This document shows positions 54,528-64,000 of a stretch of DNA of 64,000 nucleotides, in pieces (positions within the stretch are counted from its first letter, which is position 1; each line of letters starts with the position of its first letter). The position numbers were made by a program, and so were the translations under genes. The notes under the pieces are model-generated. The model ran no database searches. It was not told the DNA's origin and saw only the letters and a program-made list of their open reading frames with translations. Source of the DNA: Lyophyllum atratum (taxonomy: Eukaryota; Basidiomycota; Agaricomycetes; Agaricales; Lyophyllaceae); the NCBI GenBank assembly GCA_014905825.1, contig JACGCN010000028.1, forward strand, positions 620,001-684,000. The letters run 5' to 3'.

Positions 54528-54865
54528 ATGGTAAACCAGCTCCTCCAAAAACTCACACACACTCTAAACGTCTAAATCTCAGGGTTCTATCTTCTCTGCA
54601 ATCGGCCGTGGAATCAACGCTATCATTTCCGCCATCGCCAGTGTAATAATGGCAATCGTCGGCGCGATCACAACTGTTCGTCCCTGTCCTCGTCGCTATT
54701 ACTTCTGTGGCTAATAGTATACTGCTATAGGTGATTGTCACGATATTCAATGTCATTGCCGACATTCTATGCTGCAGATGCTTCGGCTCTCGTCGCAGTG
54801 GACGCCGAATGGGCAGAGGCCGCAGAAGCGGTGGTCTTGGGGGCACAGCGGGAGGTACCTACTAG
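54528..54865 (+). CDS. Small hydrophobic basidiomycete protein, start codon isolated by an intron
   Basis: The ATG at 54528-54530 is followed directly by an intron (54531-54582, gtaaac to ctcag). Exon 2 (54583-54675) encodes GSIFSAIGRGINAIISAIAS and VIMAIVGAITT. A second intron (54676-54730) leads to exon 3 (54731-54865): VIVTIFNVIADILCCRCFGS then RRSGRRMGRGRRSGGLGG, ending TAGGTY at a TAG. The product is 76 residues: a regular Ile/Ala-rich amphipathic or membrane-spanning helix, a CCxC motif and an Arg/Gly-rich tail. I believe similar proteins occur widely in mushrooms, but I know of no function. Reading frames agree exactly across both introns, which supports the model. The CCRC could be palmitoylated (inference). 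Confidence 0.78.
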
Positions 54866-55173
54866 ACGTGTGACACGCGATTTAGAGGCGGAGGGTACCA
54901 TACGCCAGCCATAATTTGTACGATATATATACCCTGCCCCGGACTTATCAAATTCTTGCTTCACAATTCATGGTTCGAGTTCGAAGGATCGGTGGTTGGT
55001 TCGGCTATGCGTACGAGTACAACATGCTACAGCCGATTGATGTGATATCAGTGTCAAGATGTCGTACCGTATCAATATGTGAAAAAAATGGCATCCAAAG
55101 TTACAGGAAGAAAGTACTTGGACTAAATAGATATATGAACAATCGGTACACGGTAAGCTAACCCCCTAGCCTC

Positions 55174-57332
55174 TCATCTGACGTTCGTCCGATAACTCGG
55201 CGGCGGCGGTGACACCACTCTCGCAGGATCCCGCCTCGTCTGGGTATATGCTCCAACTACATCATCATCCGTCGACGGCTCCCGAGCCGTCCTGTACGAC
55301 GCGTCCGATTCCTCCCGCCCATGTCCATAATACATCGCTCCGGACTCATCGCGCGGTGGCTGGAAATTAGGCATCGGGAGCTGCCCAGGCGAGTCGCCAG
55401 CATGGCCCGCCCGCGGGTTCCAGCTCGCGAACTGCACCTGGGGTTGGGGTTGTTGCTGCTGCTGCTGCTGCGGTGGTGGTGGTGGTGACCGTGCTTGCGT
55501 TAGTGTCGCCTGTGAAGAGGGTGCAGCTCCGGGGGGCCGAGGACTAGTGCCAGCACCGCCTTGTTGCACGGTTTCGGTGCTGGAGAACGGCCCGAGGCCA
55601 TACATGTCCTCCGGGCGCGAGTGCTGCGTCGGCCGCATCTGCATATCCCACCCCGCCTCGTCCGTACTCGGGCGGCCCCGTGCATGCCCTTGCCCTTGCC
55701 CTTGCCCATAGCCATAACCATGTGCCCCGACGTCGTGAGCGTAGAGAACGTCCTCCGAAGCATTGGGTGGGGGGAGACGACCCTTCCTGGGTTGGGGTGC
55801 ATGGAGGAATTGTGGGTTTGGCCCGGTTTCGTGCGGGGGTGATTGGGACTCCCAGGATTGGGTGATGCTTGGGGTTTGGACTTTGAGGGGGATGGAGTCG
55901 GAGTCTGGGGCGTAGGGGTCGAAGGCGACGGTGGAGGAGGAAGCGAAGTTGTTGCCGTGGTCGTATGGGGATAAGCCTGCACGGGCGAGCTTGGCTTGCC
56001 TGTTCGACAGTGAGTTAGGAATTTGGATTTGGAGGGAGAGGATACGGACCGAGCTTTGCGGCGCTGGTAGATGACCTCGGGCTTCACTTTGTTCATTTGT
56101 CGGAATATGTACCACATGGCGAGAATCGTGATGACGAAGGTTACGCCGAGGACAACATCGCTAATGATGGTACTCTTCGTGTCCTTCACACCTGGTAACA
56201 AGGTATTGTTAATTAGGCATTCTATCTTGCAATCCGATTTGTCTTACCTGTGCTTGACTGCTCGAGGATCACACCAAGGTAAACAGTGATAAACTGTTTC
56301 GGCATCGAGAGGATGGCGGCCAGCGAAAAGACGATGATCCCCATTCCACAAGTTGAAAAGACGGCCGTAGTAACTGGGTATCACTGTTAGTATAGGCTCT
56401 CAAAGCAACTATGAGACGTACAGTGACCCGGTATCGCACTCAAACGTGCGATAAGCGCAATCTTAAATCCACCGTCCCGCACAACTTTCGCCAGACAGGA
56501 ATATGAAATGTTTGTTCGCTCGAGCTTCTCGCCGCGAGATCGACAGCAATATTTAAAGGCACTACATCTTATAAGAACCAAATTGAAGAATAGAATGAAG
56601 GTAGCAACGCACTAAAAATTGCCTACTTCGCCAATGAAGGTGCCGGCCGAAACGATCCCAAAACCGACCCATAGGCCCCAGACGAGGCCACAAAGGATAG
56701 CAACAATTTCATGTCCGAAAAGCTAGCGTACGGACATTAGCATCAGTCTGGTACAAGTAAAATCCGGTGCTCACTGGAGGAAATGATATGACGAATAGTA
56801 CACCGATTGGCACCAGCCAACCAAAACGCAAGCTACCGGGCGATGCATAAGTCCTCGAAATAGCGCATGGATATCCCGGACTCACTCGTGTAGCCATCTC
56901 GTCACAGGAGTCAACCATTCTACGATTTGCTTATGATAAATAGTGACCAGCGCCGTCACCACCAGGATGAGGACCAGGGCAACATAGTACCCTTCCAGGA
57001 ATCATCTTTCAGTACACAACCCAGCGATTATTTCGTTGCTCAGACTCACATAGCCATTCCCGACGAAACCAGAACCTCCAGTTCCCCAGCGTTTTCCAAT
57101 CCAGCACGCCTGACTTCAGCTGCCGCTCCTCACTCGGTGTTGGACTTGGTGTCCGTGTGATCATCCTGGTCTGCTCTGAGGCCTTCGGAGTATACGCCTT
57201 CGGAATATACGATGGAGTATACTGCGTCGTTGCGGTCGAATTGGTGCCATATGGAGAGCGAGTAGAGTTGGGCGGAAATGGATATGTATACGGTGATGGG
57301 TCATCCCGGCTGTGCGTGTCGGCGGAAGGCAT
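55174..57332 (-). CDS. TVP38: TVP38/TMEM64-family Golgi membrane protein (VTT domain) with long C-terminal tail
   Basis: Start at the ATG at 57330-57332 (MPSADTHSRDDPSPYTYPFP), a Pro/Ser/Thr-rich cytosolic N-terminus. Membrane segments include YYVALVLILVVTALVTIY, FGWLVPIGVLFVISFPP and IVAILCGLVWGLWVGFGIVS. The VTT/DedA signature is GTFIGEVGNF...YCCRSRGEKL and VRDGGFKIALIARLSAIPGH, then IIVFSLAAILSMPKQFITVY. After the last helix (VVLGVTFVITILAMWYIFRQ) comes a tail of about 270 residues containing GYGYGQGQGQGHARG, a run of eight glutamines encoded near 55445-55470 and many PxxP stretches, ending PPPPSYRTNVR at the TGA at 55174. Yeast Tvp38 lies in Tlg2-positive Golgi vesicles, and related VTT proteins are lipid scramblases. 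The PPPPSY end could be a WW-domain ligand (inference). Confidence 0.88.
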
Positions 57333-58343
57333 TGTGGAGTCGTAGCAAAGAACGGAAGGCTTCAAAAGGCCCTAATGGCCTGGTGGTCGAAGAGGAAGAT
57401 TATACAAGTGTGAGGGTATTGTGCAGAAGATTGTTCCCACATGTCAATATGTTTTGCAGTTACAACGGCGGTCAAAGCTTCTTTTCGGAGCCACAATGTG
57501 CACCCGGCATAGCAATGATGGATCTGGCGCAGCACTCTGCTCCTGGTGATCCCAGGGGCGACTCTACCATCATCGTGCTATACTAGGTTGATGGCTATCT
57601 AGCCCATTGCTCAAAGCTTGAATGCCCTCGAGCCTCCTCGAGCCCCGCGACCTGGCATTATTTATCTGGGCGGATGCTCTCTAATATCCCTAAGCTCCAC
57701 ACATATCAATCAAACGACCGCTTGCTGGCTAAAGTAATTGACGCGTACACGGTACACATTATTCATGACAAAGCGATGTATCGTCTATATTGCCTAATGT
57801 TCAGGTGGAATCGGGATGAGGAGCACTTTGTATAGCTACAGGCTGCGGAACTTTAGCTGCGTATAATGAGTACTCAGATCCTGGGTAGCAATGGTGCTGC
57901 GTGTGATCAACAAGGCTGTATACGCCCTTTGAAACGGGACTGGCTTTCAAGGTGATTCAGAAGACCTGGTCAAGTTCCTCACGTACAGGAAATAAGACTT
58001 GAATAAGACTCCCAGAAGAATGCAAATGCAACACAACGTACTTCCAGAATCCGAGTAACACCGGTACGATCTTCCTAGCACTAATATCGAATCTTAATGC
58101 GCAAGGGAAAACGACCTGAAGCTGAAGGACTTAAGGCCATCCGAACCCTTGCTGGCGCGACACGATGATCTGTGCTGGCTTGTCAATAACGAGTGGGAGA
58201 AATGTTCCCTCTCAGTAGCCTGGGGTCAGAAGGACGGAAGGGCGAAATGTGATGCTTGGCCGTCTCATCTTGATACAGGGAGTGCATGCAAGATGCGGAA
58301 TACAAATGGATATAACTACACTGCTGAAACCTTCGAAAACAGC
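57333..58343. other. Intergenic region; nothing recognised
   Basis: About 1 kb between the TVP38 start and the laccase stop. The plus-strand frames at 57278-57586 and 58149-58436 have no domain support. Confidence 0.45.
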
Positions 58344-60534
58344 TTATTTGGAGGCCAGGGTTGGTTTCTTCGGTTCCAAATGATGGTCGGGATTGGAGGT
58401 GTTGTAGGTGGGACACAGCTGGTCCCAGGCGGCTAAGAAGCAGAGTTGGTCGACTGGAGAGTGAGTAAGCATGGCGACGTACGAGGTTTAGTGGGGTTCA
58501 CGTGGGCGGGTGTGCCCTCTGGGTCCTCAGCAAAGATCACCGCAAGTCCGCTGAAACAGTTCAGAATCAGTATTATCATCCATCTGGGCGAAACGACCAC
58601 AACTCACAGCTCGAGATGCCAATCGATATGGCTAAGGCAGAGCAACGTCAGATCCTGAGGGAAAGGGCCACTTTAAACGGATTCTCACCAATGTAGGAAC
58701 CAAGGCCCAGAATTATCGGTCACGAAACGGATCGTGGCGTTCCCGTCGTTTCCGCCGGTGTTGACAGTGTCACGACGGACAGGGTTGTTGTAATTATAGG
58801 TAGTACTGTCCCCGCTTCGGACAACGTAGAAGGCATGCTATAATCGCGGTTTAGTATTAGAATTCACAACTTGCGAAAGAGACAGGTGACATACACCATG
58901 CAGATGGAAAGGATGCTATTTTCACACCGAGATTCGTCAATATATCGTTCTGCTTCCTGCGGATGATTGGGACTTACAGGACCGCCAACCTCAGGTCCAG
59001 TCCCTGGGAGAGATATTTCGATGACTTTGTTGGGCGGGAGTTTATAGATGCTTGCTTCCGGAAGTAAAGCTTCGGCAGGGTAGGCACCGCTGAGGATCTG
59101 GAGAAGTACGGGGACGGTGGGTGACTCGAAAGGGCGACCGTTGATCTCATAGCGGAACGTAGCCGGGTTGAAAACATGTGCGATATTTATGTTGACATCT
59201 GCACCACCCACGAACGGTTGACCAGGCGGGGTGGGTGCAATCAAAGCGCGCAGGTTCACTTCTTTCAAAGGACGGGTGGTGACGTATGTGGTCGCGGGAT
59301 CAGCGATAGCTGCACCTGCATATCTCAGAATCGCTGAGTTCCTTCCACCGTCGAAGCCGGGGAAGCCTCTTATATCTGGGTCGGCACGAATCCAGTAGTT
59401 ACCGACAGCTTGGTTCGCGTTCAGGATCACAGAGTAACGCTGTCCGGCGAAGATCTGGAAGGAATCCACGACCAGCGGGGCGGTGTACTCCCCATCGGCT
59501 TCGATTATGGTAAGACTGTGCTTGTCGATAGCAAAGGTGAAAGCGGGATCGCAGGAAAGCCCAATGACGCGGAGCCGGTACTTCTTGCCCTTTACGACGT
59601 TGACGACTGCTAGATCAACGAGGGGACCGTTAATGTAACGTCCCTTGCCGTTTATTAGCGTGGAAGCAGGCGCTGGAGGCAAACCTCCTGTCCCTTGGGG
59701 TGCAGGGTCGTGATACCTATGCTTCGTTAGCTTCACGCGAAAGGAAGTAGTAATCAATATACCAGTCTGCTAAGGTAATGACCGTAGATTCTGTCGGCAG
59801 ATGAGTATTATACTGGCGAAGAAGCGATGACTATAACGTACCATCGTCGATATCATACAAAGAAAAGTATGGATCATTAGGATCGTATACTACAAACGCT
59901 CCACGCAGCCCGTCGCAGTACTGAGTTGCTGAGCAACGTCTTAGCACTTCGTCCCCCACACCTGAAAGAGACGCTACCTACATAGATGGGAGTGATACCA
60001 GAATGTCCCTGCTTGTCCGTTGACTGGGAAGTCGTAGAGGAACGAGTTTCCTGGGACGATAGGACACTGGGTAACGAAGGCGGCTCCATCTGCCCAGTTT
60101 GTACCGTTCTGGAAGATCCCATGCCAATGCTGCAAGTCATGCGTCAGAAGCAGAGCATTGGCAAATCCATCAACTCACGATACTGGTGCTACGCAGCATC
60201 GTATTATCCGTTAATGAATCAACGACGTTGAGCTTGAACTGATCTCCCTGGATTTTTGAATCAGCAACCACCCGAGAGCTCTTGGGTGAAAATACGTACT
60301 TTTCTCCCGGTGATAAGAGGACCAGGAAATACACCTCCAGCGAGCACGGAACTGCGAATAGTCTAGGCTGTCGTCACACAAAGTAGTGGTACAAACTCAC
60401 GAACGAGAAAAGCCATCTGGACTGATGACCCTGTTGTTGACGTCCATAGTAGCAATTGGGCCGATTGTAACAGCATTGGCAAAGCCAAAGAGAGAAACGG
60501 CCAAAAGGCCAAGTAGCGTTACCTCGCTAAACAT
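58344..60534 (-). CDS. Laccase (secreted multicopper oxidase)
   Basis: Start at the ATG at 60532-60534; signal peptide [20 protein letters not shown] then [20 protein letters not shown]. All four copper motifs are present after splicing: [54 protein letters not shown] and [16 protein letters not shown]. The third domain continues [20 protein letters not shown]. The residue ten after the copper-1 cysteine is Leu, an axial position usually Phe in high-potential and Leu in lower-potential laccases. About ten short introns. The last one (near 58461-58511) leads to [20 protein letters not shown] and the TAA at 58344. Laccases oxidise phenols, including lignin fragments, while reducing oxygen to water. 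About 520 residues, the normal length; the gene appears intact. Confidence 0.94.
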
Positions 60535-61789
60535 GACACTGGGTGAGGTGTTCGACGAATAGTCATCGACTCCAGTTTATTGCCTTTAAGCACTTCCAAA
60601 TTACTTTCGGATCGTGCGCGAACATAGTCTTGATCGTCACCCTGATGTTCTTCGGGGCGATGAAGGGAAGGTTTGTGGCAGGATGACTGGTGGTATGGAC
60701 AATCTGACTAGCGGATATCGACGCGACTTGCTGAGTGGCAGAAAGTATGTCGGTACTGGCCTAGAAGGATCCATGGGGAACAACAACTATCGGCAAAACG
60801 ACGTGATGTCGCTGCACCAGGGTTGCGGCGTTACAGGAAGCTCGGAAAAGTCATACATGCATCAAGAAGAAGAACAATATCGAAACTCATGTCCGAGTCC
60901 ATTGTCGAAGTGCATCGAGCGTAGAGACCCAAAAGCTGAGTGGCGTTTAGTGCTAGCACAAGGTGACTCCTCTTCAGTATTAGTATTATGGAAATAAAAG
61001 CTTGTTGGACTCACAACACCTCGAATTTATGTACGCGCACGATATTCCCGCTCGGTGCGGTAGCTCTAGAAGTGTGATAACTCAGGTTCATTGCCTTCAA
61101 CAACATCAACAACGGTTGGGAGCAAGTTGGACGTCCAAGTCAGCGGCCCATCAAAGCGCCGCCTCGCTACGTAAGCTGCGGTCATCAATCAACCGGGATA
61201 ATCCCTACGCGAGAATCCATCCTCCTCCAACCGCTGGCCAGCTTTACATCCGCCTCATACTTCTGCATGGAATACTAGCCTAGCAGTCCATTCAAAAAAA
61301 ATTGCGTAACACGCAGAGGATGCTCCGGCCTCATTTGTCTCATGTCATTTATCAAGGCCACCCAGCTTGATGTACGATGTAACTCGGAAGACCCTAGTTT
61401 GAGCCAGAGTCAGATGGGGGGTCCGACGTCGAGCTAGTGCTTCAGAGACAGGGTACATAGAACGTATCATGAGACGTTCTTCGGTCATTGTTGGACGGAA
61501 CCCCCGCCGGACGCGAACAATGCCCATTAACGAAGTCATGGATTGCATTCTACCTGCCACGCCCTGATCCTCGGCCGTTCAAGGTGAAGCCATTTTACAG
61601 TACTCGGTATCATTCCCCTTCAATCATAGAGGAACTTTGACTCACCAACATCCACAAGCAGCATTCCATGAGACTGCATTCAAAGATTCGCGGTTTTGAT
61701 TTTCCACTGAATGAACATGAAGTAGAGGAGTCCGGCATTTCAACGCGACATATTGTACATATCTCGAATCGAAATCTTGCTTTATGACC
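60535..61789. other. Laccase promoter region and spacer; no gene seen
   Basis: About 1.25 kb. The plus-strand frame 60614-60997 is Gly/Ser/Arg-rich without domains and lies in the laccase upstream region. No clear metal- or carbon-response sites were identified by eye. Confidence 0.45.
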
Positions 61790-64000
61790 TGCCGCACAGT
61801 GAGTCGCATTTGAACATATTCAAGGTCAAGAAACATGGACTCGGAGCTGATCATTCCAGAAGGATTGATTCATATTGCCTCTCCTTCTGAAGCTGCGAAC
61901 ATTGGGAAGAACAAATTGTGCCAAACGCCACATCAGTCGATGTTCGGGATCCCTCGCCCAGCCAGGCGTGGTAGAGTCCTCTTTTGACGCACTTGAAGAA
62001 AAGCGATGTATCGGACAACCGCCAGTCTGCCTGCACCTGGTAGCCTTCCTGTGCAAAATTTGCGCCCATGTACATTTCCTACTACAATCGAAGGTCAGGC
62101 CTGTAATATGAGCTTCGAAGGAATATGGACAAACAAAGTCGGATTCTAGGACGAGCGTGAGGGAACTTAGCCCTGGAATTGTGTTGGCCAAGAGGCTGAT
62201 GAGTTCGGGAGTCAATTGCCTGACTTCAAGAGACAAACGTCGTAGGCCGACCCTCGGCCCAAGAAGTCCGATCACTTCTGCAGCTTCGTAGTCTTCCAGA
62301 TTATCGATTAAACAAGCAAAGGCTGGTCAGATGAGCGGACGTATGGTGTATCATAGTCAACGTCGAGGGATGATGAAGAGCCAGGATAGTCAGCGACTCC
62401 ACGTTTCCGAGCCAACCGGTATTGACCAAACATCGTCTGGCAACTGCAGACCAATTATACAAGGTCATGTCTGGATAGGACGGATCCTTTGGTGTATATT
62501 CGTCATTTGGGGATAGTTCTACGCTGCTGACGAAGGTCTCGTGCAGATGAAGGATATGACTGATAGATGATGGGTCGGATAGATGTTTTTGTTGAAGGGA
62601 ATGCGAAGCCCCAGAAGTCGAAGTGTTGGGATAGATCCCAAGGCATGGAGAAATGCTGGATGGTCCGGTTTGGCCGACGACATTATTATCAAAGATCGGA
62701 GGGATGTGAGGTGGTTTATGTATGGAGCAATGTAATTGACGAGAATCGCTTCTTCTTGCGCGCCGCCGTCCGCGTTGGCCTCGAAATCGAAATTGAAATG
62801 TAATTCTAGCTAAGGAGTTCGTCAGAGTCACGAACGACTCGAACTTCGAGATCCCAGCGTGTAAAACCAGCTTGGACAGGCTCCTATTGAACGCAACTCC
62901 TGCTGAAGCCAGGAAGGCGAGTGTATCATGGTTGAGAGGCGGGTCTCTCCACCAGAAGTCATAGGCGGTGACGTTCACCATATACTTGACGGCCTTTATC
63001 ATAGCGCTCATGATCTCATTCGGCGACGCTAGATATCCCGAACCTTTCTTTGCACGGAAAGACCTGTGATTCGTCGTCTCCGGGGCGTGCATGGACGGAA
63101 AGCCGAGAAACGTTGCTAGCTGCGTCCAAGTCTGCTGCTGCCAAGGAGGCTCTTCATCGAATTCGCTGCGTGCCGTCTCCTCAAAGAGCTTTTCTTGTTC
63201 AAGAAGGTATTACCTGGATCGATGTGTTGAGTCATTAGGGTCATTAGGGCGATTCATAGCCACGTACTGGAGACGTGCCAAGGATCTGATCAGTTCTTAT
63301 CCAGCACAACCCATTCCACTGTCTTGTAACGTGCGTCCAGAACGATGTTGAAGAAGGCTCGGTTAACGGATATCAGGCTTCCTAGCTGTGCGCCTGGAAC
63401 GTAGGACGCTATGAGGTCCCAGATGTCTTGCGGGAGATCCAGCATGTCGGGAGGTTCGCATCGCTGGTAAGTTTTGAATTTAGGCAGCGGTCATAGTGGC
63501 AGTGTATGTATGACAACGTAGTAAGCGGGTACGTGGCTCGACGTGTCGGCGGGCAATGCCTGCTAAGAAATCACTTTATCCCGTTCATATCAGTTAGGGG
63601 AGAGGGAGGAGGGGGTGCCAGGTACTGTAGACGCAAGGTGAGGGAGTCAGTGCACTAGACACTACTAGTGACATACTTAACCGTGATCCGAGATGATGAT
63701 ACTTGCGCGTTCTGGCAGCTCGCACAGTTGTGTTTGGCAATCGCTTGACAAATCAACTTCGGCTTCCACTCGGACGACGACCTACGACGACCGTCGACAG
63801 TCTTTTCCTCAGATACATGATCTTCTTAGCGCTATATATCATTTGAATGTACGGTAAACATCCCTCACTATTAACCACAAAAAAAAATCATGTTCTGATC
63901 GAGGCGCACGCAGGTCAAATCGAACACGATAACAGACTCCATCTGATCAAGCCAACATTTTACATTCGTTCTCACCATTTATCAGGGCATTCCGATTCCA
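61775..64000 (-). repeat. Inverted segmental duplication, decayed copy (partner 14457-16725)
   Basis: Reverse-complement match to 14457-16725 over the gene and its upstream region. The homology is still present at base 64000, so the repeat continues past the window edge. Confidence 0.85.
61790..63445 (-). pseudogene. Pseudogene copy of the F-box-like gene at 15030-16678
   Basis: The start codon survives at 63443-63445 (MLDLPQDIWDLIAS, VNRAFFNIVLDARYKTVEWV), but a stop follows at VLDKN. The copy lacks about 65 bases, a second stop follows GSSRLGRS, and a pair of indels puts about 70 codons (63.0-62.6 kb) into the wrong frame before QKHLSDPSSISHILHLH resumes. The intron donor gtttgt and the continuation MYMGANFAQEGYQVQADW are kept. 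An extra A in the KCVK region then shifts the frame again, to EDSTTPGWARDPEHRL and VLPNVRSFRRRGNMNQ. So there are at least five separate lesions: clearly inactive. The region upstream (63446-64000) is also duplicated. Confidence 0.85.

Noticed and set aside
60614..60997. 127-codon frame on the plus strand next to the laccase start
   Set aside because: No domain, Gly/Ser/Arg-rich, and it occupies the laccase promoter.

Overview
The window looks like nuclear DNA from a wood-decay basidiomycete (Agaricomycetes). The genes have many short GT-AG introns of about 50-60 bases with CTGAC/CTAAC-like branch points. Several families are typical of that group: a laccase, an AA14-type copper oxygenase, F-box families, DUF7770, a SigF-type NTF2-like protein and granulin-like secreted proteins. 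I read about 29 genes plus one clear pseudogene. All spliced models were built by eye and the introns are unverified.

Left third (1-21.7 kb): a 5' fragment of a Kin1-type kinase (-), the SPC1 signal peptidase subunit (-), a DUF7770 protein (+), an F-box gene (-), the mitochondrial tRNA-modifying enzyme MTO1 (-), an HGGG-type esterase (-), an F-box gene (-) divergent from a long F-box-like gene (+), an amino acid transporter (+) and a TauD-type dioxygenase (-). A 4.2 kb stretch follows (21.7-25.9 kb) with no gene I can support, only a small tandem duplication.

Middle (25.9-44.4 kb): a Mediator subunit 25-like protein, the splicing factor PRP46 divergent from the elongation factor TFIIS, two neighbouring secreted Cys-rich paralogues, a conserved long protein, another F-box gene, a SigF/NTF2-like protein and an AA14-like LPMO carrying an apparent one-base frameshift.

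Right third (45-64 kb): a low-complexity nuclear-looking protein, a second DUF7770 protein, the CAAX protease STE24, an O-methyltransferase, a GNAT acetyltransferase divergent from a tiny hydrophobic protein whose ATG is separated from the rest by an intron, a TVP38-type Golgi membrane protein with a long tail, a laccase, and a decayed inverted copy of the F-box-like gene from 14.5-16.7 kb.

There is no operon logic. Housekeeping genes (splicing, transcription elongation, Mediator, secretion, prenyl-protein processing, mitochondrial tRNA modification) are interspersed with lineage-specific genes. The main points of interest are the inverted duplication with one dead copy, extreme micro-exons (8, 11, 14 and 17 bases) that carry conserved motifs, the isolated start codon, the secreted paralogue pair and the frameshifted LPMO.
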